Below, one piece after another: positions 1-7,974 of a stretch of 7,974 nt of DNA (positions are counted from its first letter, which is position 1; each line of letters opens with the position of its first letter). A program made the position numbers and the translations under genes. The stretch is taken from contig JAFAXJ010000051.1 in NCBI GenBank assembly GCA_019241095.1, positions 1-7,974 on the forward strand. Direction: 5' to 3'. The DNA comes from Verrucomicrobiota bacterium (GTDB taxonomy: Bacteria; Verrucomicrobiota; Verrucomicrobiia; Chthoniobacterales; JAFAMB01). The notes under the pieces were generated by a model. The model searched no databases. It saw nothing but the letters and a program-made list of their open reading frames with translations, and had not been told where the DNA came from.

Positions 1-155
1 GTGATTTAAAATGGCTGAACGATCCCGGGAATATATACGCAAGAATTCCCGTAAATATCGGGTGGAATTAGCTCACTGAATACCAAACTACACGGAGCTT
101 CTTAACGTATAAGCGGTCAGCGACTTTTCGACCCTGGATTATAGCATCTCGACAC
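1..155. other. Noncoding flank with a small hairpin
   Basis: No convincing gene is visible between the window edge and the stop codon of the TPR gene. CGGGAAT at 26-32 pairs perfectly with ATTCCCG at 45-51 across a 12-base loop. The same ATTCCCG can instead pair with CGGG plus GAATT at 59-69, so two mutually exclusive hairpins are possible. No T-run follows on the minus strand, so it does not look like a normal intrinsic terminator for the TPR gene. Its role is unknown. Confidence 0.35.
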
Positions 156-935
156 TTAGATACCCACGTATGCCTGGCCGGAAGTGTAACCCTGAAGCCT
201 GGACTGCATTCCACCAAGCTGGGCCTTGCGGTCGTCAGGACCAAGCTTTGAGATAGCCAGTTGCTGATATTTCACCGCATCGGAAAAGTTGCCTGCGGCA
301 GCTGAGGCAGCCGCCAGAGTGTCAATTGCGAAAGCGTTTTTCCATCCTTCCAATCGACAGGCTTTCATGGCCAGGGAGACCGCCCGACGGCCATCGCGAA
401 CTTTGGATGCCTTGGAGGTTGCTAATAGCCAGGCAAGATCATTCAGGGTAGTTGGATTTTCTGGCTGAAGGCGGACTGCGGAATCGAGTGATTTACGAGC
501 TTCATCATACTTGCCGTAATCAATGCAGCTCCGGGCCTTACTCTCGTAAAGCTCAGCAAGAAGAGCCGGCTTTACAAAGCTTTTGCGAGCCAAGTTAATA
601 CTGATATCCAGCTGCCGAAGGGCTTCATCACCCCGCCGCGCAAGGGTCAAAACTGCAGACTTCAAAAAGTAAGAACGCCAGTTTTGAGGGTCTGTTGCAA
701 TTACCTGATCGATGATCGCCAAAGCTTGAGCCACTTCGCCTTTGGCGGCCAGCTTGAAAGCATCGTCGAGCTGTGCTTGCCCGATCGTCATGCGTTGCTG
801 CCACACAGGTCCCCAACCAGGAGCGCTAGCGCCACTCGAAGGAGCCTGGGCAAAAGTTCTACCGACAGAAATGAGTGCTATGAAAACAAACAATGAAATC
901 AACCGAGTTCGTGTATTATAGAAAGGCTGCACCAT
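156..935 (-). CDS. Secreted TPR-repeat protein
   Basis: Function unknown; TPR arrays usually mediate protein-protein contacts. Read from 935 the product is 259 residues. The N-terminus has arginines followed by a hydrophobic run (LISLFVFIALISV) and ends near TFAQA, which fits a Sec signal peptide. A short Ser/Ala/Pro/Gly linker follows. Counting from the longer 266-residue reading, TPR-like helical pairs lie at about 61-92, 93-126, 134-167 (KYDEARKSLDSAVRLQPEN), 168-202 (LNDLAWLLATS, then RRAVSLAMKAC) and 207-240 (DTLAAASAAAGNFSDAV). The LAWLLATS type repeat is one I associate with Planctomycetes and Verrucomicrobia. The start is uncertain: ATG at 935, GTG at 932 or ATG at 956, none with a good ribosome binding site. 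I chose 935 because it keeps the signal peptide with least overlap with the divergent protease gene. Confidence 0.8.
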   Translation of the reverse strand: MVQPFYNTRTRLISLFVFIALISVGRTFAQAPSSGASAPGWGPVWQQRMTIGQAQLDDAFKLAAKGEVAQALAIIDQVIATDPQNWRSYFLKSAVLTLARRGDEALRQLDISINLARKSFVKPALLAELYESKARSCIDYGKYDEARKSLDSAVRLQPENPTTLNDLAWLLATSKASKVRDGRRAVSLAMKACRLEGWKNAFAIDTLAAASAAAGNFSDAVKYQQLAISKLGPDDRKAQLGGMQSRLQGYTSGQAYVGI

Positions 936-943
936 GTCACCAA
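915..943 (-). promoter_or_regulatory. Candidate sigma-70 type promoter at the divergent start region
   Basis: On the minus strand TTGGTG (943-938) and a perfect TATAAT (920-915) are separated by 17 bases. The -10 is ideal and the -35 matches only three of six positions. Transcription would begin near 908, inside the N-terminal coding region of the TPR gene, which conflicts with the starts at 932, 935 and 956. It would leave only a TTG at 902, whose product would lack the positively charged signal-peptide end. It may therefore be a chance match. Confidence 0.25.
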
Positions 944-1878
944 AGCTTGTACTCATTGCATCAGTGTTCGGAATCTACTCCGCATGTTTCGCATTTCCTA
1001 GCGCAAAGGCAAGCGAACCCATTGGGACCATTCCTGGTGTTACTCTGAGCCGCAGCACCGGGAATCACCTGTTTGTGCCTGTGCATGTTAATCACCAACC
1101 GGCTTGGTTTGCTGTCGATACGGGCGCTGCCTTGAGCATTGTAGATTCTCAAAAAGCCAGGCATCTCGGCTTATCGCACGTTACTGGCCAGGTGTTAGTA
1201 CCTAAACAGATTGAAGTAAATAATCGTGTAGTGCCAGTTGCGGTGGTCAGTAATCTTGAAATTGGCAGAACCGATTTAGGCTCAGGCCCAGTCGCTCTCA
1301 TTGATCTTCGCGACTTCCATGCCCGGTTACGGGAAAATGGCACTCGGGTAACAATGGACGGTATCCTTGGTTTGGACATTCTCCAGCGTTACAACGCGAT
1401 CATTGATTGCCGAAATCAGCGAATTTACCTCGATGTTGAAGGCGATAATAGCGCTCGCAGCGTAGTGGACCGGGCCCGCCAACAACATTTTAATCGTATA
1501 CCGATGAGGATCACGCATTCAGGCGCTTTAGAGATTGAGGGAACTATTGGGCCAAGGCAGTATAGCTTTGTGGTAGACACGGGCGGTTTCGCGACCTTGA
1601 TACCATTCGAAGTGGCAGCCCAGAGCGGGATCGCTGTTATTGGAACAACCGTGAATGCCAAAGGGATCCACTCCAAAGAGCGCCCAGTAGGGTTGGCGCT
1701 TGCCCCTCAACTAACCTTGGGAAAATATTTTTTAGGGCCAGTTTTGATTGGAGTCACCGGCCTTCCTGAAGGTCCTGAAGATTTACGCTTTCCTTTCGGC
1801 GGATTGATCGGAGCTGATTTTTTCTTTGAGCGTAACGGAATAATCGACGTCGGAAACAAGACCCTGTACTTCAAATAA
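934..1878 (+). CDS. Secreted bilobed retropepsin-like aspartyl protease
   Basis: The 314-residue product has two pepsin/retropepsin-type active-site loops: VDTGAALS (Asp62) and VDTGGFAT (Asp215). Each lobe ends in the same kind of segment, GILGLD then IID and IYL (143-165), and GLIGAD then IID and LYF (290-313). This shows an internal duplication, so one chain can supply both catalytic aspartates. The family resembles Asp_protease_2 / retropepsin-like proteins. Residues 1-26 look like a signal peptide, with Lys4, a hydrophobic stretch and SAKA before SEP, so the enzyme is probably periplasmic or exported. GAAAGG at 921-926 is a plausible ribosome binding site. No other in-frame ATG lies nearby, which supports the start at 934. 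It is divergent from the TPR gene with no gap. The substrate is unknown. Confidence 0.85.
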   Translation: MSPKLVLIASVFGIYSACFAFPSAKASEPIGTIPGVTLSRSTGNHLFVPVHVNHQPAWFAVDTGAALSIVDSQKARHLGLSHVTGQVLVPKQIEVNNRVVPVAVVSNLEIGRTDLGSGPVALIDLRDFHARLRENGTRVTMDGILGLDILQRYNAIIDCRNQRIYLDVEGDNSARSVVDRARQQHFNRIPMRITHSGALEIEGTIGPRQYSFVVDTGGFATLIPFEVAAQSGIAVIGTTVNAKGIHSKERPVGLALAPQLTLGKYFLGPVLIGVTGLPEGPEDLRFPFGGLIGADFFFERNGIIDVGNKTLYFK

Positions 1879-1977
1879 AACAGTTTCGTCCGTTGAGTTC
1901 CTTATTAGCATACAGTCACCTGAAAACAGTTAGAATCTAGAACACATTCACATCAAAGGGAATACTACCGTAACAAT

Positions 1978-2033
1978 AGGCATTCGTTGCAATTTGAGCC
2001 CCTAAGGGGTGAGCAAATCGTACGCGAATGCCT
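1978..2033. repeat. Nested 56-base inverted repeat upstream of phoU
   Basis: Three nested paired segments are visible: AGGCATTCG (1978-1986) with CGAATGCCT (2025-2033), ATTTG (1992-1996) with CAAAT (2014-2018), and CCCC (1999-2002) with GGGG (2006-2009) around a TAA loop. They are separated by internal loops of 5x6 and 2x4 bases. It lies 99 bases after the protease stop and 68 bases before the phoU start. No T-run follows on either strand, so it is not a classical intrinsic terminator. It could be a palindromic intergenic repeat, a structured leader for phoU or a small RNA. The pairing is seen directly; the role is unknown. Confidence 0.6.
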
Positions 2034-2101
2034 GAATATGCATGGCAGATGCTGGCTAGAAAACGTGTGAGGTCGAACTAAATTTCCATAGTACATGACT
2101 T

Positions 2102-2800
2102 ATGGCTTTTGAAGATCGTCGCCATACATTGCCAAAATTTGACGCGGCACTGGAGGACATCCGGGCGACAGTTTTGCTGATGGGTACCTTGGTCCGCAGA
2201 AATCTTCAGAATGTTTCGGACGGTTTTTCGAAACGTGATGACGATAGTTGTGCAGCGGTCATTGCTGATAACGAGGAGGTGGAAATTCTTCAGAAGCAGA
2301 TCGATCGAGATGGCACCAATATTCTGGTCAGGTTTCAACCCATGCTCTTTGATCTCCGGAGTGTTATCGCTACGATCAAGGTTGCTTCCCACTTGGAGCT
2401 TCTTTCCGATCACACAGTTCTGATTGCTCGGCATGTACAAAGCATCAATGATTGCGAATATTTGGAGAAATCGTCGGATCTGAAACCTCTTTTTAGAGAT
2501 TGCTTGAGCACCTTCAGTGAAACTATGCAAGCCTTTGCGGAAGCGGACGCGACCGCCGCCGGTAATGTCCAAAATCAAACCGGCACCATTCTGAAGCAAA
2601 CTATTGAGCTTGGAAATTCTCTGACCGGATTGGTCGAAAAGCAGATTTTGTTTGCACGTTGTCTGATTAGCTTAATCACCGTGGCTCAAAGCCTGAATAG
2701 GATCGCGAGCTGTATCAGGAATATTGCTGAAGAAACAATCTACGTCGCTGAAGCGCGAGATGTTCGGTATTCCCAAAACCGTTACAAAGACGTGCTTTAA
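2102..2800 (+). CDS. phoU: PhoU-family phosphate regulator, second metal motif degenerate
   Basis: PhoU is a cytoplasmic two-repeat helical protein that usually restrains phosphate uptake by PstSCAB and signalling by PhoR. The 232-residue length fits. Repeat 1 begins KFDAALEDIRATVLLMG (12-28) and contains RFQPMLFDLRSVIATIKVAS (77-96). Its metal motif is intact: LELLSDH, with Glu99 and Asp103. Repeat 2 ends with NRIASCIRNIAEETIYVAE and ARDVRY (199-223). At the place of the usual LERIxDH it has LNRIASC, so the expected Glu and Asp are Asn199 and Ser203. In-frame TGA at 2096-2098 limits the start to 2102; no clear ribosome binding site precedes it. No pst, phoR or phoB genes lie in the window. 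It converges on groEL. Family assignment is firm; whether it still regulates phosphate is inference. Confidence 0.85.
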   Translation: MAFEDRRHTLPKFDAALEDIRATVLLMGTLVRRNLQNVSDGFSKRDDDSCAAVIADNEEVEILQKQIDRDGTNILVRFQPMLFDLRSVIATIKVASHLELLSDHTVLIARHVQSINDCEYLEKSSDLKPLFRDCLSTFSETMQAFAEADATAAGNVQNQTGTILKQTIELGNSLTGLVEKQILFARCLISLITVAQSLNRIASCIRNIAEETIYVAEARDVRYSQNRYKDVL

Positions 2801-2905
2801 GAGCGGCAACGCGCGGGAGAACAAGCCTCTGCCGAGCTCTGAGCTCCTCGCAAGCTTCAAAAGGTTTTCGAGGCAGACCCGCCGTAAATCTAAAAGCCTT
2901 GCTAG

Positions 2906-2940
2906 AAAAAAAACCTGCGCCGCTATTGCGGCGCAGGTTT
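2906..2940 (-). terminator. Strong Rho-independent terminator of the chaperone cluster
   Basis: On the minus strand a perfect 13-base-pair stem (plus-strand arms 2911-2923 and 2928-2940) closes a 4-base loop and runs straight into T8, three of which belong to the stem. It begins 22 bases past the groEL stop. The stem core is CTGCGCCGC with its complement. In the plus direction only a short TTT follows, so it may also weakly stop phoU transcription. Confidence 0.93.
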
Positions 2941-2962
2941 CTAAACTGCCAACCAGCGGATC

Positions 2963-4606
<1,644 letters not shown>

Positions 4607-4624
4607 TCATCTAAGCTAAATGTG

Positions 4625-4918
4625 TTATCCGATGATCCCGAGGATATCGTCCTCGCGCATGATCAGGTAGTTATCGCCGTCAATTTTGATCTCAGTACCG
4701 CCGTACTTAGAGATGAGCACTTTATCGCCAACCTTAACGTTGAACTCGAGTTTTTTGCCGCTATCATCCAATTTGCCGGTACCGAGAGCAACGACGGTTC
4801 CCTCTTGCGGCTTTTCTTTAGCCGTGTCGGGGATAATGATACCACCCTTTTTGACTTCCTTCTCTTCGAGGGGCTGAACAATCACCCTGTCTCCGAGAGG
4901 TTTAACATTAATTGCCAT
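4625..4918 (-). CDS. groES: Co-chaperonin GroES (Hsp10)
   Basis: GroES is the seven-subunit lid of the GroEL chamber. The 97-residue length is normal. The product begins [19 protein letters not shown], the family signature, followed by the mobile loop [16 protein letters not shown] (about 25-40) that contacts GroEL. It ends in [14 protein letters not shown], also typical. The start ATG at 4918 has a strong AGGAGG 12 bases upstream. It sits between dnaK (98-base gap) and groEL (24-base gap) on the same strand, so it can be transcribed from dnaK or from a promoter in the 98-base gap. Confidence 0.97.
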   Translation of the reverse strand: MAINVKPLGDRVIVQPLEEKEVKKGGIIIPDTAKEKPQEGTVVALGTGKLDDSGKKLEFNVKVGDKVLISKYGGTEIKIDGDNYLIMREDDILGIIG

Positions 4919-4930
4919 ACTCGTATTTAT

Positions 4931-4936
4931 CCTCCT
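4931..4936 (-). promoter_or_regulatory. Ribosome binding site of groES
   Basis: Perfect AGGAGG on the minus strand, with 12 bases between it and the groES ATG. That spacing is slightly long. It is the clearest Shine-Dalgarno in the window and contrasts with the weak ones before dnaK and groEL. Confidence 0.75.
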
Positions 4937-4967
4937 GTTATTTATTCCTATTGGTTTTTACTTAACC

Positions 4968-5002
4968 GACATTGCGCCGGGAAGGATGCCGGCACAAATG
5001 TC
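4968..5002 (-). promoter_or_regulatory. Long hairpin between dnaK and groES
   Basis: TTGCGCCGG (4972-4980) pairs with CCGGCACAA (4989-4997) over an 8-base loop, with one G-U pair in the RNA. Past a single bulged A at 4998, GACA at 4968-4971 pairs with TGTC at 4999-5002, giving 13 pairs in all. It starts 14 bases after the dnaK stop. No T-run follows, so it is probably not an efficient terminator. A role as an mRNA processing or stability element, partial terminator or repressor site is possible. The 9-8-9 core has the geometry of a CIRCE operator (9-9-9) but not its sequence. Confidence 0.6.
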
Positions 5003-5016
5003 AGCAAATCCTTTAA

Positions 5017-6963
5017 TTATTTTTGCTTTTTGTCTTCGTCCACCACTTCAAAATCCGCATCCACGACATTCTCGTTGCCCGGTCTGCCCGACGTCGACGT
5101 TTCAGGCGGTGGTGCACCAGTTTCAGGTCCGGGCTGCGGACCGGACTGAGCTGTTGCCTGCTTATACAGATCCGCACTGATTGCTTGGAACCGGCTCTGC
5201 AGGTTTTCAGTAGCTCGCTTGATCGCCTCAGTATCATTCGTGTTCAGAGTGTCACGCACCTCTTTTATCGCGTCCTGAACACTTTGCCTTTGTTCGGGTT
5301 TCAGCTTTTCTCCAAGCTCATTGAGCTGCTTCTCCGATTGATAAGCCAGGTTATCAGCGTTGTTGCGGGCTTCCGCTGCTTCACGGGCCAACCGGTCATC
5401 TTCGGCATGCGATTCCGCGTCGCGTCGGAGCTTTTCAACCTCGTCTTTTGATAGGCCGCTAGAGCCGGTAATCGAGATCTTCTGCTCCTTACTCGTGCCC
5501 AGATCTTTCGCCGAAACATTCAAAATTCCATTCGCATCAATGTCGAAAGTAACCTCAACCTGAGGGACTCCCCGTGGCGCAGGCGGAATTCCATCCAAGT
5601 GGAATGTTCCGAGCGTTTTGTTGTCTCGCGCCATTGGCCGCTCGCCCTGCAAAACTTTGATCTCGACGCCTGGCTGGTTGTCACTGTAAGTCGAGAAGAT
5701 TTGCTGTTTCCGCGTTGGAATCGTCGTGTTTCGTGGAATCATTGGCGTCGCTATATTCCCGGCTGTTTCAATTGCCAAAGTCAAAGGAGTGACATCCAAA
5801 AGCAAAACGTCCTTAACGTCTCCTCGAAGTACACCTCCTTGGATAGCCGCTCCAACTGCCACGACTTCGTCCGGATTGACACCTTTGTGAGGCTCCTTCC
5901 CAATCAGCTTCCGAGCTGTTTCCTGCACGCGCGGCATTCTAGTCATCCCTCCGACCAACACCAACTCGTTAATGTCGCGCTCGGTCCATTTAGTATCAGA
6001 CAGACACGCTTTGACCGGCGGTATTGTTCTTTGAAACAGATGGTCGGTCAGTTGCTCGAGCTTGGCCCGGGTCAGTTTTTTCTGGATATGTTTCGGGCCG
6101 GTCGCGTCCGCTGTGATGAAAGGAAGATTAATTTCGTATTCTTGCGATGAAGAGAGAGCAATCTTGGCTTTTTCAGCTTCTTCCTTGATCCTCTGTAAAG
6201 CGTCAACTTGCTTGCTCAAGTCGATTCCTGTATCCGTTCGAAACTCAGCGATTATCCAGTCCATCACCGCGTTATCCCAATCGTCACCTCCCAGATGCGT
6301 ATCTCCGTTGGTTGCCTTGACTTCAAAAACTCCATCTCCAATCTCCAGAGCAGAAATATCGAAGGTACCACCACCTAAATCGTATACCGCGATCTTCTCG
6401 TCTTTTTTCTTGTCTAAGCCATATGCAAGAGACGCGGCAGTCGGTTCATTGATTATCCTCTGAACATCCAAACCTGCGATTCGGCCGGCATCTTTCGTTG
6501 CATTCCGTTGCGAATCGTTGAAATAGGCAGGAACGGTAATGACTGCCTGGGTGATCTTTTCACCCAATTTTGCCTCGGTATCAGCTTTCAGCTTACCAAG
6601 AATCATCGCCGATATCTCAGGGGGGGAAAAAGTCTTACGTTCGCCACCAACTTGAACTTCGACGTGAGCATCACCATTCGAGGCTTTCACTATCTTGTAG
6701 GGCACCCGCTTGGCCTCGTCCTGAACTTCGTCAAACTTCCGTCCCATAAAACGTTTGATTGAGTAAATGGTGTTTTGAGCGTTGGTAACCGCTTGGCGTT
6801 TTGCTGCCTGGCCAATTAAACGCTCGCCGCTTTTGGTAAAAGCAACCACCGACGGTGTGGTTCGTGCGCCTTCGGAGTTTTCAATGACAACCGCTTCACC
6901 ACCCTCCATTACAGCCATGCAGGAGTTGGTCGTGCCGAGGTCAATTCCTAAAATCTTAGCCAT
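5017..6963 (-). CDS. dnaK: Molecular chaperone DnaK (Hsp70)
   Basis: DnaK binds exposed hydrophobic peptide segments in an ATP-controlled cycle with DnaJ and GrpE. From the ATG at 6963 the product is 648 residues, a normal length. The ATPase domain carries the three Hsp70 signatures: IDLGTTNS (7-14), [12 protein letters not shown] (193-204) and [14 protein letters not shown] (334-347). The interdomain linker is [12 protein letters not shown] (385-396). The substrate-binding domain and helical lid follow. A Pro/Gly-rich spacer (about 606-630) leads to the conserved acidic tail [13 protein letters not shown]. An in-frame ATG at 7059 would add 32 residues, but the product from 6963 starts [10 protein letters not shown] as the family does. 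The ribosome binding site is weak. It probably heads a dnaK-groES-groEL transcript; grpE and dnaJ are not in the window. Confidence 0.98.
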   Translation of the reverse strand: MAKILGIDLGTTNSCMAVMEGGEAVVIENSEGARTTPSVVAFTKSGERLIGQAAKRQAVTNAQNTIYSIKRFMGRKFDEVQDEAKRVPYKIVKASNGDAHVEVQVGGERKTFSPPEISAMILGKLKADTEAKLGEKITQAVITVPAYFNDSQRNATKDAGRIAGLDVQRIINEPTAASLAYGLDKKKDEKIAVYDLGGGTFDISALEIGDGVFEVKATNGDTHLGGDDWDNAVMDWIIAEFRTDTGIDLSKQVDALQRIKEEAEKAKIALSSSQEYEINLPFITADATGPKHIQKKLTRAKLEQLTDHLFQRTIPPVKACLSDTKWTERDINELVLVGGMTRMPRVQETARKLIGKEPHKGVNPDEVVAVGAAIQGGVLRGDVKDVLLLDVTPLTLAIETAGNIATPMIPRNTTIPTRKQQIFSTYSDNQPGVEIKVLQGERPMARDNKTLGTFHLDGIPPAPRGVPQVEVTFDIDANGILNVSAKDLGTSKEQKISITGSSGLSKDEVEKLRRDAESHAEDDRLAREAAEARNNADNLAYQSEKQLNELGEKLKPEQRQSVQDAIKEVRDTLNTNDTEAIKRATENLQSRFQAISADLYKQATAQSGPQPGPETGAPPPETSTSGRPGNENVVDADFEVVDEDKKQK

Positions 6964-7059
6964 ACTTCGTCGCATGAGTGTGCACGATGCATGCCAACCG
7001 GGCTCAATCGGCACAACTCTTTGCGGCGAAGACACTTGTGGAATACGGTTCGAAAGCAT

Positions 7060-7068
7060 GCTATAACA
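7060..7068 (-). promoter_or_regulatory. Candidate extended -10 promoter of dnaK
   Basis: On the minus strand TGTTATAGC matches an extended -10 (TGnTATAAT) at six of eight defined positions, placing the 5' end about 90 bases before the dnaK ATG. No convincing -35 lies 16-18 bases upstream. No sigma-32 type promoter and no CIRCE repeat is seen in the 6964-7186 divergent gap. This is a weak call. Confidence 0.25.
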
Positions 7069-7186
7069 TGTGCGCCAATATGGCTCACCTTTTCTGAGGG
7101 TGGTTGTGTCATCGTGACCTAACCGTGAATTCGATGATTCCGTTGCGAAAACCCAGCCCTCGCATTAAACCTAGTTGCAAGCTATT

Positions 7187-7735
7187 ATGGAAGAACTTCA
7201 AGCGCCTGCGATTGTCGCCAAAGACCAAGTCGTAGTCTCCGGATCGGCTTCCAACTTCGTATCGGACACCGTTCATGTGACTGAACGTGATGTGGTCTTT
7301 AACTGCTCGCATTGCGAAGGCGAGATCGTCATCGACAAGGAAGGATCTGGACTTGCTGTCCATTGTCCGTTCTGTGGCTCGGAATTGATAGTTCCCGAAT
7401 ACAGCGGACCTTCCCTTCGCTTTTTGCAGACCGCTACTGCAAAGCTTGCCCGGGAGGTTGAAGCTGCTCGGCAAGCACCGCCTCCAACAAGCTATCACCT
7501 TGACAGATTATCGCCGGAGGAGCTGAAGCGGCGACAAACTGCGCTAGAGGGTGCGTTCCAGGATACTCAGGTACAGGCTTCAGAGATCAAGGAGCATGTT
7601 CATCACGCGACAATCCAACTTCATAGGTATCAGCTAAAACTGGAGGTGATCTTGGAACGTCAAAGTGAAATCAAAGCCGAACTCGATGCGATTCGAGAAA
7701 TTAGCCGGACACTTAAAGATCAGGAAAGCAGTTGA
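7187..7735 (+). CDS. Zinc-ribbon and coiled-coil protein of unknown function
   Basis: I do not recognise a named family. The 182-residue product has a zinc-ribbon like core: CSHC (Cys40, Cys43) and CPFCG (Cys60, Cys63), a CxxC-x16-CxxC arrangement resembling short MJ0042-type or general zinc-ribbon domains. The C-terminal half (about 76-97 and 108-180) is charged and heptad-like (EELKRRQTALEGAFQ, then VILERQSEIKAELDAI), suggesting a coiled coil, with a Pro-rich break near 98-101. There is no signal peptide or membrane segment, so it is probably cytoplasmic. An in-frame TAG at 7172-7174 leaves TTG 7175 or ATG 7187 as start; I chose ATG. Neither has a strong ribosome binding site. It is divergent from dnaK and 40 bases ahead of a tRNA-Ser. 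Binding of nucleic acid or protein is possible but unsupported. Confidence 0.75.
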   Translation: MEELQAPAIVAKDQVVVSGSASNFVSDTVHVTERDVVFNCSHCEGEIVIDKEGSGLAVHCPFCGSELIVPEYSGPSLRFLQTATAKLAREVEAARQAPPPTSYHLDRLSPEELKRRQTALEGAFQDTQVQASEIKEHVHHATIQLHRYQLKLEVILERQSEIKAELDAIREISRTLKDQESS

Positions 7736-7775
7736 AATTGCTTGCAGGAGGTCGGAAGCTCACCGCTTTATTCGA

Positions 7776-7860
7776 GGATGGGTGCCAGAGCGGTCGATTG
7801 GGCACGCCTGGAAAGCGTGTGTACCGCAAGGTACCGCGGGTTCGAATCCCGCCCCATCCG
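7776..7860 (+). tRNA. tRNA-Ser (anticodon GGA)
   Basis: All arms can be drawn. The acceptor stem GGATGGG (7776-7782) pairs with CCCATCC (7853-7859), followed by discriminator G7860 as expected for serine. The D-stem is CCA/TGG (7785-7787 with 7799-7801). The anticodon stem CACGC/GCGTG (7803-7807 with 7815-7819) holds loop CTGGAAA, with GGA at 7810-7812. The long class II variable arm is GTACC/GTACC (7821-7825 with 7831-7835, self-complementary). The T arm is GCGGG-TTCGAAT-CCCGC (7836-7852). CCA is not encoded and must be added after transcription. It reads UCC and UCU codons. Confidence 0.97.
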
Positions 7861-7864
7861 CACG

Positions 7865-7935
7865 ATCGGTGACCCTTATACCGATGTAGCACTATCTGAG
7901 CGCCATAGTGACATCGCCGGCCGTCGGTGTAGGGT
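7865..7935 (+). other. Structured noncoding region after tRNA-Ser
   Basis: Several complementary segments overlap. CGATGT (7882-7887) and CACTAT (7890-7895) pair perfectly with ATAGTG and ACATCG (7905-7916), a 12-pair stem with a 2-base bulge and a 9-base loop. ATCGGT (7865-7870) can instead pair with ACCGAT (7880-7885). ACCCT plus ACCGA (7872-7876, 7880-7884) can pair with TCGGT plus AGGGT (7924-7928, 7931-7935), enclosing a shortened form of the main hairpin. No T-run follows. It could be the tRNA 3' trailer, a small RNA, a repeat or a leader for the next gene. No known RNA family is recognised. Confidence 0.45.
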
Positions 7936-7954
7936 AATCGAAGGGTGAACCGTA

Positions 7955-7974
7955 ATGAGCCATCATCGCCGCGA
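7955..7974 (+). CDS. Possible start of a further gene, cut by the window end
   Basis: An ATG at 7955 begins MSHHRR and runs off the window. GAAGGGTGA at 7940-7948 is a fair Shine-Dalgarno match, 6 bases before the ATG. Six codons are too few to name a product or be sure it is a gene. Confidence 0.3.

Noticed and set aside
11..79. 22-codon basic reading frame starting ATG at 11
   Set aside because: Too short, with no ribosome binding site visible and overlapping the hairpin; nothing supports translation.
1978..2033. Integron attC site
   Set aside because: The element lacks the RYYYAAC and GTTRRRY end boxes, and no integrase or cassette array is nearby.
2834..2846. GAGCT-CTG-AGCTC mini-hairpin after phoU
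   Set aside because: Only five pairs with a three-base loop and no T-run, so it is too weak to call a terminator.
6974..6985. GAGTGTGCAC resembling half of a CIRCE operator
   Set aside because: Only part of one half-site matches and there is no TTAGCACTC partner nine bases away.
6964..7059. In-frame ATG at 7059 giving DnaK a 32-residue N-terminal extension
   Set aside because: DnaK proteins begin MAKxxGIDLGTT as encoded from 6963, and the extension shows no targeting or domain features.
7742..7948. Plus-strand open frames running through the tRNA-Ser gene
   Set aside because: They cover a complete tRNA and structured noncoding DNA, so they are chance frames.

Overview
The window reads as ordinary bacterial chromosome, about half G+C, with closely packed genes on both strands. 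No insertion sequence, phage gene, CRISPR array or other mobile element is visible. Verrucomicrobiota, or another PVC-superphylum lineage, is my best guess. It rests on the style of the GroES and DnaK proteins, on a TPR protein carrying a 'LAWLLATS' type repeat that I associate with Planctomycetes and Verrucomicrobia, and on the dnaK-groES-groEL order. This is recall, not a search result.

Layout. Bases 1-155 are noncoding with a small hairpin. A secreted TPR-repeat protein (156-935, minus) is divergent from a secreted two-lobed retropepsin-like aspartyl protease (934-1878, plus). Their most likely start codons share one CATG, so the pair has no intergenic region. A 223-base gap follows and holds a nested 56-base inverted repeat (1978-2033). 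Next is a stand-alone PhoU-family gene (2102-2800, plus) whose second metal-binding motif is degenerate. It converges on a chaperone cluster read on the minus strand: dnaK (6963 to 5017), groES (4918 to 4625) and groEL (4600 to 2963). That cluster ends at a very strong intrinsic terminator (2906-2940). A long hairpin sits between dnaK and groES. Divergent from dnaK is a small zinc-ribbon and coiled-coil protein of unknown function (7187-7735, plus). After it come a complete tRNA-Ser(GGA) gene (7776-7860), a structured noncoding stretch (7865-7935) and possibly the first codons of another gene (7955 onward).

How the genes work together. The core is the protein-folding set: DnaK (Hsp70) and the GroEL/GroES chaperonin in one orientation, without grpE, dnaJ or hrcA in the window and without a recognisable CIRCE operator. 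The TPR protein and the protease both carry export signals and may act together outside the cytoplasm, but only their arrangement suggests this. PhoU is normally linked to the Pst transporter and PhoR, yet no such genes are present here. I found no clear undescribed multigene system. The most unusual material is the structured noncoding DNA (1978-2033, 4968-5002, 7865-7935), the zero-gap divergent pair and the altered PhoU.
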